Translations under genes and position numbers: made by a program | The notes under the pieces: model-generated | Database searches by the model: none | What the model was told of the DNA's origin: nothing | What the model saw: the letters and a program-made list of their open reading frames with translations, nothing else | In this document: piece by piece, positions 50,776 to 63,389 of the stretch | Layout: every line of letters begins with the position of its first letter | How positions within the stretch are numbered: position 1 is the stretch's first letter | Assembly: GCF_047663525.1 (NCBI RefSeq) | Contig: NC_092594.1 | Coordinates: 33,465,001 to 33,529,000, forward strand | Length of the DNA: 64,000 bases | DNA from: Anas platyrhynchos | Taxonomy: Eukaryota > Chordata > Aves > Anseriformes > Anatidae | Reading direction: 5' to 3'

Positions 50776-50939
50776 ATTCTACAGGAGAAGAACCAACCTG
50801 GAACTTCTGGAAATACCTGGTAGGCCCCAATGGGAAAGTTGTAAAGGCCTGGGACTCTACTGTCTCTGTTGAAGAAATAAGACCTTACGTTACAGAACTT
50901 GTAAGGAAAATCATCCTGAAGAAAAAAGATGAATTATGA
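50776..50939 (+). CDS. GPX7: GPX7 exon 3 (C-terminus, KDEL)
   Basis: Encodes EEPTWNFWKYLVGPNGKVVK with the active-site Trp and Asn, and ends KKKDEL followed by TGA. The terminal KDEL is a full ER-retrieval signal, stronger than the REDL of human GPX7. GPX7 oxidises protein disulfide isomerases with peroxide in the ER lumen. Acceptor CCCTGTAG; phase 1 matches exon 2. Confidence 0.97.
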
Positions 50940-51365
50940 CTTTCAAAAATTCCAGCATGCTAATTACATCTTCATTAAAAATTAGGACTGGACTTTGACT
51001 TTTCACATTCCAAAAGTGGGAATACGGGGAAGGGAAAACACGACCAGTGAAATCTATATTCACTCTCCTCAGAATGTAGAAAATAACCAAAAGTAATTTA
51101 AATTTAAAAGTAATTTAAAATTATCTATCTGCAACTGAATTCTATTTTACCTTTCTGAGAAGGAAGACCTCATCAGCAATTGTTTCTTTCCCAACTCAAA
51201 TTATTGATCATTGATAACACGACTGGAAGTCAGTTAAAGTATCTCGAGGAAAAAGGCTCATAATAATAAGAATTTTCTGACTGGGATCTCAGTCATATCT
51301 ACAATTCTGTTGTCATATTTTGATTGTGAACTGAATGAAAAAATAAAGAGTAAAAAGTGCATGAT
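50940..51365 (+). other. GPX7: GPX7 3' UTR with candidate poly(A) signals
   Basis: An ATTAAA lies at about 50974 and an AATAAA at 51342-51347. The 3' end is inferred from these and not shown by transcripts. Confidence 0.5.
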
Positions 51366-52618
51366 TGATTTAAGGCATGTATTAGGAAGAAGGCCAAATC
51401 AGATTCCTTCAAACCAGGCAGACTTACAAAAACATATGTTTTTCCAAAGTTTATGTTTTTCTAAAGTTTTGTATGTTTACCAAAGTCAAACACATTTAAT
51501 TTCATCTGCCAGGAAAGTCAGTTGTTAAGGGCATGAGGAAAACACATCTATAAAACTTAATTGAAATAAATATGAGAACAAGCTCTTGAAAAAAATCTCC
51601 TAAAGCTGTAAGGAAATGTTTGCATTTTTTTCACCCAGTAAAGATTCTTAGATGATATTTGAATAGCCATTTGAGCATCTATAGCATCAGAGCATGTAAG
51701 AAATGGCTATTGTTTTTTTCTAATAACTTTTTGGCTTAGAAGACTTACTCTTATCTCCTACAATTGATGTTAAGTTTATTTTTCAATTTATGATCCCATC
51801 TGATTTTTCTGCATGTGCAGATAAACATTAGAGAATCAACATTTGTCTGTGGAAATTGTTTTTCAAATGTCTGATTGTTGCATAATGTTACAGTATTTAA
51901 TGTTACGTTAATGTTATAATTATTTAATGGTACCCTTTACAAATGTACACTCAGACATCTGCTCAGACTTCAGACTGCAGTACTTCTTAGCTCATACTAA
52001 AATAATAACACTAATAATTACAGCTTCATTGTTCTTTGACAGAAGCTCTTTAAAAATCTTGTCAGCAAGAACTCTTTTTATCTCAGTAAAAACACAATAT
52101 GCAGGTCCTCTGCTTTTAACCCCAGGAAGAATCTAGCCCTGTCCAATGGCAGCCTTATTGACAAGTGAAAGCTTTTTTGGTGCTTTGTAATGCTTTTTAA
52201 AGTAGCACAAACAATATTTATCCATATTGTTGTCAGGGCCCAGGTGCATAAATAAGCCTTAATTGCTCTGACCACAGTATGAACTTATTCCAACCCATCA
52301 CTGCCATTACAGCTCTTCAGCATCCAAACAGGCTCTAGCTGAAATCAAAGGCAAATATGGCATGCACTGGCTTGCAGAAAAGGAGAAAGATTACAGAAGA
52401 ATTATTGGGAAATAAAAGAGCTAATTTTAGAGTACCTTATAGTTCCAATGCTTGAGCAGCTGCTCTCTGCTGAGGTACTGGGCATGTTCTGTAGACCATC
52501 CCAAGGAAATAAGAGCTAGAGATACTTTAGGGTTTGAAGAAAGGCCCTGAGGAGGAGAGATTGTAAACAAGCTTTGCCTGAAAGAAACTGAGAGCAACCT
52601 TTTATTATTTGTAGGGAA

Positions 52619-52680
52619 AAAACAAAACAAAACAAAACACACACACACACAAAAAAACAAAAACAACAAAAAAAAACACA
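52619..52680. repeat. A-rich and (CA)n microsatellite
   Basis: Repeated AACAA units, then a (CA)7-8 run, then AAAAAC units. Confidence 0.95.
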
Positions 52681-54903
52681 GCAGGAGAAAATAAAAGGAT
52701 GAAGCAACAAGTACAAAAGCAAAAGGAGAGATCAAGTAAGAAGGGAGAAATGAGAAGGAAATTAAAACAGTTTACAGTCAAAGACTCTCGAGGACAAATA
52801 AGAGATGGAAGTTCAGGTTATATTGAAACTAATAACTATGTTCCAAGCTGTGTCAGCTGTTTCTCACTTGGAGTGTAACTTAAGAGTGCAGCAGATCAGT
52901 GCCAGTGGCAGTGAATATACCTGTGTTTTCCTCTGATGGAGAGGAAAGTGGACTCTACAGCCCATTCAGTCATTTAGCCTGTTCTTAACATGAATCACTC
53001 TAAGACAATTACTACAAAGGAAGTCCCAAAGAAAGCAAAATCAGATCCAACTGATCCCATGCTGGGACAGAGAACCCAACTCCTAGATAAGGAGGTCTTT
53101 TATGACTCTGTAGCCCGTTTATCTTTTCTCTGTTCATTGATGCTAATGCAGCGTCCCAACATGTTCTTAGCAGGTGCTGTAAGCCATGAAATATTCTCCG
53201 TAGAAAGTATATTTCTGACCCTGATGAGCCCAGACCATACTTTGCAAGACTTGTTAAGACCTCTCTATTTCATTTTAGGGTGGCCAACTTCAAACAGAGC
53301 TCTGGATTTACGTATATATGATCTTGTATTCTCCATTAGACAAATACCAAAAGTCTAAAGAGATACAATGGCAATGATCAGTTGGAAAGGGTTCATGCTA
53401 CAGAGACAAATATTGTCTGGGCTGCTTTTAAAGACATTATGAAGCACAAAAAAGAGGTTTCACTTGTCAATAATACTGCAATTGGGCAAGACTAGGTTCA
53501 TCTTAAAGTATCCTGGGGTTAAGACAAAGGGACCTGTATATTGTGGCTTAGTTGAGATAAAAAGAATTATTGCTGTCAAGATTTTCAAAAGGTTTCTGTC
53601 ACAAAACAGTGAAGCTGCAATTGTTGTTGTCATGATTTTAGATAATAAGTTCTGCAGTCTGAAGTCTGAACAGATGCCTGAGTGCTATGAATAACTTAAT
53701 ACTGATGACCATTGGAGTTGGTGTTGTTCTTAACAGTTTGGCAATTCAAAGGGAACTGGGTAATTATTACATATGCAAGCTTTGAAATCTGAACAGGCAC
53801 ATGATTTAAAGCACGTGGATACTTTCTCTAAACTTATCAGAAACATTTTTGTGATTAAATGAAATGTGGCATACATCCCTTCCATTGTCACATTTGAATC
53901 ATAGCTTGCAGAACAAATATGGTCTTTTAATGGAAGTTAAGAGAGGAAAAGTAAATATTCTTAGTTGCAGTTTAATTCACATCTAGTCGTGTTATAAGTT
54001 CTTTATGACTACTGGCTCAGAAAAATTGCAAATGAAATTTTCGAAACACGGTTTGAATCTGACAGAGATCTTCCCTATAGCAAGTCTTGAAAAGTGTAAA
54101 ATAGCACTGAATATATAGCATGAAACTATCTGCTTTGCAGCTCGTCTGCTTTGCAGAGAAAATATCAGTGTGCCTTAACAGATGAGCACATATATGCATG
54201 GAGGGTGAGTATCTTGATCACCTAAGACTTGATCTCTTACAGTTTGCAAATTTGAAGGTGTAACCTTGATATATTGATTTAAACGCTAAAGCACCTAGAC
54301 ACATGACCGTGTGCTGTCATGTGCCCCCTGTGGCATGCCAGAGGAGATATAAAGCATTTAAAAGCCTACCTGTGAGTTTAAAATCAGTCTGGGCACATTC
54401 AAACTTTCAGAATTTTGTCTCATAAAGAATGGAAAATCAGACCTGCATATATCCAAAACTGTTCTGAAATGGAATACATTACATTAAAATAAAGCAACTG
54501 AATAGAGCAATAGAGAAGATTTTAAACCCCTCCTTTTTCACATCATAAAGAGAACAAAACCACATGGCCTACTTATTCTTATATCCACCTCTGGTATTTT
54601 AGTTATATGCTAGTGACATTTCCCTCAAGCTTCTATTGTGATTCTGGTCTGAAACATTAGTAGCAAATCAAACATATTTTCTGTCTCCTGGATGGTACCC
54701 AGTTCATTGTTTTAAATACATCAGCATCTGGTTCAATAAATAGCTGACTATAGCCAGCACTTTCAGAAGACTGGGTATCTGTATGAATAAGCAAACCAAA
54801 TTTTATGCCATCTTCAATTCTTGGATCAACCAAATATGTCCTATACCCAAGTAAATGCATAGTGCAGCTATTCATAGAGCCAAATGAAACTTAACAAGCT
54901 TAC

Positions 54904-54977
54904 CTCTGACTCATCCACAGAAAGAGTTGAGTAAGCAGAGAAATCAGGTATTCTCTGTGACATGATATTAATAGATC
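54904..54977 (-). CDS. Candidate exon C of the same unrecognised gene
   Basis: A 74-bp segment with a T-rich acceptor (TTGTTTTTACTCCAG) and donor TCAGAG|gtaagc. In the phase set by exon B it reads SINIMSQRIPDFSAYSTLSV and DESE. The continuation to the left is unclear: segments near 54.7 and 54.4 kb can be joined in phase but only with weak splice sites. Confidence 0.4.
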
Positions 54978-55136
54978 CTGGAGTAAAAACAACACTAACA
55001 AAACAGAAAGCAGCTTACAAACACATTGATGGAAGAGGTACTGAAAGTGCAAAGAGATTTGAGAATTAGTTCTGAACCATATTAAAGCTCCTCAGCAGAG
55101 ACTTACACAAAGCAGAAGGGAATACCTGAGTTATAC

Positions 55137-55231
55137 CTGAAAAACTGTCATCAGTGGCAGTGCCTCTGTAATCTAATACTACATAGCTAATGCATCCACC
55201 TAGCCAGCTCACAAACATAGCACTGCCTACG
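55137..55231 (-). CDS. Candidate exon B of the same unrecognised gene
   Basis: A 95-bp segment with acceptor TGATCCTGCAG and donor TTTTCAG|gtataa. In the phase set by exon A it reads VGSAMFVSWLGGCISYVV and LDYRGTATDDSFS with no stop. The hydrophobic part could be a membrane segment. Product unknown. Confidence 0.4.
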
Positions 55232-55585
55232 CTGCAGGATCAGAAATAACAAAACTCAACTCTACTCTTCATCTTTTACATCACTAATGCAAGCCCTGCA
55301 GCAGCTAGGTGTTGGCAACAGTGGGGACCTGCCTAGTGAAGTGAACCCTGAGTAACTTTCCACTCTTAGCCTAGAAAACCTGACCCAAGCTGTCAACCTA
55401 CAGATCTAAGAGATAAGGCATGCTGGTTTATCTCAAAACACTTGCAAGATACCTGCTCAACAAGAAGATCTCCTAAACTAATAACAGAAAATGAGAACAG
55501 TTAAAGATCATTGTATGTTAAGTAAGCAGAGTTGTATTCTGAAAGGTAAGTACACCATGAAAGTTTTTGAGATGCTACTGCTTAC

Positions 55586-55694
55586 AAGTTCTTTTCTCTC
55601 CACTCAGAAATAATGGCATCAACAGTGTCCAGGTCAGACTCTTTCCTAAGCTGTAATTGATGGATCCACAATAGTAAAAGGAAACAATAGTATT
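55586..55694 (-). CDS. Candidate exon A of an unrecognised minus-strand gene
   Basis: A 109-bp segment with a pyrimidine-rich acceptor (TTTTCTATTGTTGTAG) and donor AACTT|gtaagc. Its open frame of 35 codons includes a hydrophobic start, YYCFLLLLWIHQL, and an acidic helix-like RKESDLDTVDAIISEWREKN. It begins needing one base from an upstream exon, which I could not find. Product unknown. Confidence 0.4.
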
Positions 55695-56998
55695 CTACAA
55701 CAATAGAAAAGACTGAAGTGCAGTTTCTAGAAAAACAAACTTCTGTAATACCTGCTGTATAAATTCAGTTCTGTGGAACGCAACAAACAAAAATTAGAGA
55801 AATCCTACCTTCAAGGAGCTGCAGTTATAGTTTCCTTAAGTGAAAGCTATTATCGTATTATATAAAATAGTCCTACATCTTTTTTCTGCACTCCCTAAAA
55901 GCATTGCTGTTTCATCACAATTAAGTACATTAATTTGACTCATGATAAGCCATTTCACTTTTATTTAGCAAGTAGGTGAATCCAACAATGATAAATGAAG
56001 AAAAGCTGTAGAGGAATAATGTCCACAATCCACAAATTGTTCATCTGTCTTCTAAAGTAGGCACAATTATCAAACTATTCTTGTAATTAAAGTGCTTGCT
56101 GAATTCCCAGTTTAAATTACAGATCAGTTTTTCTAACCCTTAGTTAGAGTTGCACCACTCATTTTGATTTGTTACTAATTTTATATTGAAAATACTGGTA
56201 TCTTATTACTGATACTTTACTGTTCTCTCAAAGGACCACTAACCTCTAGGTAGCGAAAGGTCTTCATGTCACATAAGCATTTTATATTTGAAGTCTCCAT
56301 TTCCAAATTAGTACAGAACATAAGTATTTTAAGTTTTCAAGCAGAAGTAACTCCCAAACTATCAGTTTGGTTAAGCTGAAACATTTTGTTTGGATAAAGT
56401 CAATGAGGTATGTTTCAAAGTTGATATACAGATTTTCAATCTTTTTTTTTTTTTATATAGATTTACAGATAAATATACAGATTTTTTTTTTTTTTTGTAT
56501 TTATGTATAGAAAACTTTTAAATTGATATGGTGAATTTTTGAAAACATGTCTTTTTCTCACAAGTTTCAGCTTGGGGAAGAGCTTGGCTAGAAAAGAATT
56601 GACCATTTCTAATAACAAAATTTTCTTTTGAAAAGGCCTTGCTAAGTTTAGAGGCTGCCGATCTATTCAGCAAATAGCTATGCTGAACTGAACAGGAATA
56701 AATCATTGAGCAAAATTGCAAGATTAAGCATCTGAATTATATGAATCACTTAGTCTTATTGAATACCGGGAATTAGAGGACACCAATCGTAGCTTTTAAC
56801 TGCGTGCACAATAGATGTATTTGGCAAGCCTGAGGTTAAGAATCTGGGAACCAAGAGTTTGTAGAATCAGTTCCAGAAAATCAAAATATATCAGAAAATT
56901 CAGTTAAAAATTAATGTTACATGAATAATCCATGCAATAAACACGTAACAATATATTTTCAATAACTTTAATAGAAAAAGAACATAATAGAGATTTAT

Positions 56999-57024
56999 GT
57001 ATATATATTTATATATATATAAAA
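56999..57024. repeat. (TA)n microsatellite
   Basis: Alternating TA with one TTT interruption, in the intergenic region. Confidence 0.9.
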
Positions 57025-57597
57025 GAGGTTAAGAGAATATTAGTAGATGTTCATCTTATATGGACAAAGCTTTCCCAAGTGTCAGGTGTGAAGTTGTATG
57101 CAATGAACAGGTATCATAGCACATGCAGATAGAAAGTTCAAGACAAGTTATGCAATGCTGTTATCACCTGTTATCACTCATTCTTTACAATTCACATTAT
57201 GTAGGTATTGCTCAACATAACCATGTATCTTGCCTTGGCTGCTGCAAAGCAGCCTTCAAAAATTAACACTGTTTGGACTGATTTTCGATTAAACAATTAA
57301 GACTTGACACAGTTGGGTAGGATGGCTTCTTACTTATGCCATTAGAAATTCAATTTCTTGGCAGATCTTTTTGTTAACCTTCAAATCCATCCCTGATTAT
57401 GGGGGAAAAAAAAGAGGGAAAGGCAGAGGGAAACGCCCCAAACCATTGTCCTTTTTAATTGTGGAATGCATTTTTTTCATTTATTTTGAGAAGTGGTATG
57501 TGTCTTATCCTAAGTTTATTCCATAGCAAATGTCACATGGTTCAAAACAAGAATATTTGTAGGAGAATTTAAGCAAGAACGTTTGCTACTGATGCAG

Positions 57598-57772
57598 GAA
57601 CTATAGTAATAATAAGGAATCGCAAAATCGAACACTTTTAGTCAGGGATGTTAATGAGTATATTCTGTTCCTGAGACTCGTAGAAACCTCACAGCAGCAA
57701 GAAAAAGGACTTGATATTGATCTAATAGAGGAAGCAACCAAGCATGTGAGTGACACCATTTTCCAAAAGCAT
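57598..57772 (+). other. Exon-like open segment, plus strand
   Basis: After a possible acceptor (GATGCAG) the plus strand stays open and reads RDVNEYILFLRLVETSQQQE, KGLDIDLIEEATKHVSDT and IFQKH. Strong donor-like gtgagt and gtaaga sites follow at 57746 and 57773. The amphipathic pattern is protein-like, but no homology is recognised and no partner exon was found. Confidence 0.25.
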
Positions 57773-58914
57773 GTAAGAAGCGAAGGAAAAGCAAAGAACA
57801 GAACTGGCATTGTTTGATTCCAAGTTTGTACAGATACATCACCTCTAGTTAATAATAATAAAAAAAAGGCAAAAAGGCAAGTCTTATCATGTAAAAATTA
57901 ATTGATTTGGCAGCATTTAGAATGACAAAAAGAAGGCAACAGAAAATGAAGTAGTTACATTTCCTTCCACAAAACAAACAGCAATGCTACTGTAAATCTG
58001 ATAACTTAGCTTGCTTTTGCTTTGACTAAGTCTGTTGAGATGTTTGTCATGTCTGTGACAATGAGCTGCACTGATACATTCTGCTTCAGTAGCAACACAG
58101 AAACAATTCCTGTCAAAATGCCTGGTACAAATTCCAGGTATAAAAGAACGATGCATGTCAGAGACTTCACTAAGGGTGTATTGGCTTAGTCTGGGCTGGA
58201 GGAGACACTCTGATATCATATTAGTGAACACACTAAACCATACCTTACTCCTTGCTGAAGAACCACACAGTTCATCTGATTAATAACTCCAATGAAAAAG
58301 TTATACAGATAGACCCTACATTACTTTTCAGGTTTTGAACCTTTTAGTATGTCACTTTCCAAAACCGTCCTCTTCTTATTTCCTATGAAAAGGAAGTGTT
58401 GAAGTTTTTCTTTCCCAGAAAAAAACATTCCATATCAAAGGCACGTGAGCGTTCTTCATCCAAGCCAATACAAAATCAGCTGACATTTTATAGAGCACTC
58501 TTCAGCTACTTGAATTAAGAGGGCAATTTTTTACTGAGACAGTGCTGAATCATGCTCATGCTGTTCTGTCAACTGTTTTAGGTGGACAGTAGTATCTAGG
58601 AGACAGTTAGGATGAACAGATAGAATAGATCTTAGTATTCCATCCAATTTCTAAGAGAACTTCTGACTACTGACTAAGGCTATCAGATTAAATGAATCAT
58701 TCATCTGAGATGTAACTAGTGAGCATTTCACCAAACCAAGACTGATGAAGTGGAGACCTGACCAATAGCTCATGTGGCAGTTTCAAAAGGCCTAGTCTAT
58801 CTCTCAGAGCTCTTCCACCCATTACAGTTCTGTAGCAATGAGGTGCTGTGATCAGAAGGCACACATAAGCAAGAGATAATCACATGCCTGAGTTGCATAT
58901 TATTATTATATTGA

Positions 58915-59141
58915 GTGGTACCCAGTGACAAAAGGCAATGGGCACAAACTACAACACAGTAGATTCTACCTGAACGTCAGGAAATGTGTTTTTTACTATG
59001 CACAGGTGGCACACAGAAGTTGTGGAGATCTTCCAAAGCTGCCTGGACATGATCCTGGTCAACCAGCTCTGGGTGGGCCTGCTTCAGCTGTCAAGTTGGA
59101 CTTCCAGAGGTCCCTTCCAACCTCAGCCATTCTGTGATTAA
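58915..59141 (+). repeat. CR1 LINE, truncated 3' end, plus orientation
   Basis: Reads GGCAATGGGCACAAACTACA, then GCTGCCTGGACATGATCCTG and AGGTCCCTTCCAACCTCAGC ending CATTCTGTGATT, the CR1 3' terminus. Confidence 0.92.
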
Positions 59142-61991
59142 CAACTTTGTGAAAATGTAATTGATCTGAAAGACTTGTGGAGTGTCTTGAAGACATACAA
59201 AACCAAAAAGGAATATACTTTTTATCTTTACTCATTGATGTTGGACAACAGCTCCTCTCTGCTGTCAGTGAAAAGGGATTTGAAACTCAAAATGGCTTTC
59301 TAGCTTCAGACAAAGGTAGAAGGGCTATGCAAATTGATTTTCTTTAGATCATCCCAAAATCAAGTGGTATTCCAAAGATGGCAAACAAACTCATCTTCAG
59401 CACCAGAGAGGAATAAAAATGAGCTTTAGCAGCTAGGAAATAAAACTGAACTGTCAAGAAAAAATAAAAATGTTAAGAAAGGCATGTCATTGCTTGTGAC
59501 TAACACAATAACAATATCAGAAGTGAAAAGTCCAAATTCCCATCTTCCTGTAATTATACGTAATACACGAACCAAGAAGGAATACACTACTTGACTTCCT
59601 TCCCATCAAACTTAGAGCACTGTCATCAACAGTGAGGTTGAACTGACACTTATATTATGATTCTGATTGCTTACGTAATTTTGCAGTATCTTGATTTTTT
59701 TTTTAAATCAGAACTCTTTTAAAATGCATTTTTAAATACAGAGGAAACATGCATTCCAGATGTCAGCCAAGTGCAGACAGAAAAGGTCCCTCTTCAGGGC
59801 TGTTAATAATATTTTTGCACGTTAATAAAATGCTGTTGTAGTAATTGGAAGCAATACTTTGAACTTTTTTATAATTCTCTGCTCAAAGGTCTCATGCATT
59901 TTATGAATAATAAGTATGTTTCCTTGGCTTTCCTACCAGAAGAAAAATGATTGAGACTTGCAATAGATATTTCTGCCTCCAGAGTCAGGTATGAGAGACA
60001 GGTAGGTAATGAAATATTCTGATATCTACAAAATAGATAAATATCCCATTCCTTCATCTCACAGGACACTGGAAAGTTTAATTAATATCTGTGAAGCCGT
60101 CATAACTATTTGAACAAAAACATGGCTCAAATAATTCAGTATTCACAGTAGCTGCAGTAAACATGCAGCAGATAAACTTTTAACCATGCATTAGGAATGA
60201 ATAAAAAAATAAAATACTTAAAAACCCCATTGCCAAGTGAAATAGAATCTGTTAAAAAAATAGTGTGTGATCATGTCATCAATTTTAAGTCTGGCATTTC
60301 TAAATTCCAAGTAACCTAATATTATTTGAATGTAACTTTCTACATGTAATTTCTTATGTTTGAAAATAGAGAAAATATGAGAGGAATTTTGCATTGGCAA
60401 CCATGTGAGTCAGGTGGCTTATTTCAAACTATCATACAGAACTTTCCCACATGTATTAATGAAATAAATAAGAGTCATTGTTTGTTATCACATGTGTGAA
60501 AGAGAACTAAATGAAGCTTGTATTTTACCACAGGATTTAATACACTTGCTGACAGAAAAGGAAGGGAGACAAGCAGGAAACCTGTGTTCACTTCCAAACT
60601 TTACACATAAATGACCCCTCGTGAGCTCAGACTTCTTCCTACTCTTCCAAAGCTTAGTCCTCTTTGCCTTGTCCTTTCAATTTGCCTATGGTCACTCTCC
60701 CCCATTCCCATCTCTTCATCCTAACCCTGTTCTCATTAACTACTAAATCCCAGCCCCTGATCCTTCAGCTTCTCATCACGCTCTCAGTTTCCTACCCCAC
60801 CTAAATCAGACCTTGCTTATCTTTGTCCCTAATATATTATTTCACTCAATTTCTGCCTTACCACATAAGCTGTCACTCCCCTACCTCAGCCTTCAGAACT
60901 TTTTTCCATTTATTTGTTTCCAGCTCCCTTCCCTTAACTCTTCCCTTGGAATCCCTCTTTCTCTTTTTCAGACTTCTCATTCAGTCTCAATCTCTCTCCC
61001 ATGTCTTCTAGCCTCACAACATACTTCTGAATGAAATTTAAAAAAAGTCAACAGGAGACAGAAACTTGGGACAGAAAACTTCAGTCCTAATAATGAAGTT
61101 TGGCAAGATAAGAAGCCATTGTAAATAGGCACCTCTAAACAGCTTCTCTCTTGCTGCAGAACTTTACCAATAGATGATTCCCCCTAAACACAAAAAAAAA
61201 AAAAGTAAAAAAAAGAAAAAACAGTTGTGTGGGAAAGTTAAAGAGGAAAGAGTTCTTGCTGCTATTAATGTCTGAATTTCGTTGAATTATAAACTAGAAT
61301 GAATGTTCTATATGAAGGTTGAGTGTAAGGACTGTGAGTCAAGGTACACAAAAATATGTCAAAAGGATAACTTAAAAATATTGATATAACTATATAGCAA
61401 ACCAGCATATGATTTAAAAAAAAAAAAAAAAAACAAAAAAAAACTCTTAAAAAGACTGAATCTAAATTGTCTAAGAAGTTGAGCCAGACACAGGAAATAA
61501 ATAAGCTTTGGTTCAATTTTATGATGAAAATTGTGGGAAGATTTTTTAACATATTATTTGTTCACTGATATCTAGAAGTCACTGCTTCATACTTGTTTTC
61601 ATAAATTCTATTTCTTTAATCTTCAGTTTCAATCAGGGTAAATTCAAACTGTGATGGAAAGTGACAATTCATTATGAACCTATGAATGTATCGTTTTCTA
61701 TTTCTATTTCTATATCATTTTCTATTAACATAGAATCAATGCTTAAAAGATCAAACAATTTACACATTTTGCAGGTGCTATATCTGATGGCTATCCTGCT
61801 TAAATTGAAAAGTGTGAAATAATAGGTCCATAATTTCTAACTTCCTTACAACTGTGTATCTCAGTTTCAGAGTAATCTTTGTAATCATCCCCTATATGCA
61901 GAAATTACATACTTACTAAAATTCTTTAGAATTTGTACAGTTCTATTTAAGTATAAATTGCTTTACAATATATATAATATATAATATTTTG

Positions 61992-62072
61992 GGTAGACCT
62001 GTGCGGTGTCAAGAGTTGGACTTGATGATCCTTAAGGGTCCCTTCCAACTCAGGATATTCTATGATTCTATA
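61992..62072 (+). repeat. CR1 LINE 3' tail, plus orientation
   Basis: TTGGACTTGATGATCCTTAA and GGGTCCCTTCCAACTCAGG followed by ATTCTATGATTCTAT, the CR1 tail with its short terminal repeat. Confidence 0.9.
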
Positions 62073-63389
62073 TAAATGAACCTCTAAAATTAAAAATAAT
62101 CATATTTTACATGCAGGGCAAATAACGCAAAGTTAAGTTAAATGACAATCATAAAAGATTGGTAAGTAAGAAGCACATCATTTCTGGCAAATCTGTAATT
62201 TAATAACCAAATTGAATTTCTGTATTCATTTCAATTGGTGCTAAGTCAGGGTTGATTTTGCAAAACAAAACCAACTAAACAACCAAAGAATATTTATATT
62301 TTTTAACAAGTACGTTAAAACATCCTAAAGTAGAGGGACTGCATGTAGTACTGGAAGATATCAGTATCAGAGTTCAAACTGTTACCAAGCCCTGATCAGC
62401 CTCACCTGGGGTTCCTCCAGCCTCCACCCACATTCTCTGCTCACTGGTCCAGGATTCCCATTTAAGTTCATGCATAGGCCACTTAACCCTCCATAAGCTA
62501 CACTAGGGGTATGTCTGTGCTCACTCCTGTTTGCTAATAGTTTAGCATGCTGCTGGTCCTCCTGGATGAACTTTAGACCTATGCTGTTGGTAACATACCT
62601 CACATTTTGTCTCCTGAGTCAATGCTGGACTTAACTTGGTGTGTTACCTTACCTAGGCTACTGATGGCAGCTGCCACCAGCTAGGCCCTGCTCATACCTT
62701 GTGAGACAGGGCCCTGGCTGATGAGGACACTGCTCCTCCTGGAGTTCCTCTGGCTCTTGCTGTTCCCTTCTAGTTAGCTGGAAGACAGGAAACTCACTTG
62801 CCTGGAGTTCATCTCAAGGTAAAACCTGAGATTAAAATGTGAAGTGTTAGTTGGATTATTGTGGTTTTGTTAATACAATTCAAGCTCTCTTAAATATAAC
62901 TTCTTTCATCTCTAAGAACTGAACTTTTTCTTGAGAAGGTCACATGTGGCAAAGCTTCTGTTGTAATCCAGAAACCACCTTCAGCAGTGCTGGGGACTGG
63001 GTCTTTGGAGGGTGCAGCATACACACATTGCTCTCCAGAGGACTTTTTCTTATTTTTCCTTCTGTGAGCCAACCTGCACCCAGAGGAACATGATGGATGC
63101 ACGTGTGCTATCTTGAGCTTCAATCTATTCTTTCCAACAGGTAATGCTATGACTGCCTGGGACCCACTTCTTTTTGTTTGTTTTTTAAAGTTTAAAATAT
63201 TGAGAGGAAGTAACCTCAGAAATGAGCTGGAGACAGGTCTCATAGAAACAAAGTATAAAGCAGGTGTTTTTACCCCTCATAAAACCAAGGGGCTCTGAGC
63301 ACAGCTGCCAAGGTGTGATCCCTCTCAACTACCTCATCACTTCGCCAAGACCCCTCCGAGGCTTGCAGGCGGAGGTGGACCCTCGAAGT

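Larger units (their letters stand above)
51366..63389. other. Intergenic region between GPX7 and SHISAL2A
   Basis: A 12-kb AT-rich stretch with two CR1 3' ends (58.9 and 62.0 kb), A-rich and TA microsatellites, and scattered exon-like open frames on both strands, of which those at 54.9-55.7 kb on the minus strand are the strongest. No recognised gene. Confidence 0.6.

Noticed and set aside
42789..50939. Assignment of the peroxidase to GPX8
   Set aside because: The extended N-terminus suggested GPX8, but FKVVNIRGKLVSLEKYRGS, ECGFTD and NQFGQQEPD match GPX7, and the TUT4 neighbour fixes it.
54657..54838. Minus-strand frame with TQSSESAGYSQLFIEPDAD
   Set aside because: Protein-like, but its phase does not join the exon at 54904-54977, and the in-phase alternative needs a weak donor. 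Kept as a possible continuation only.
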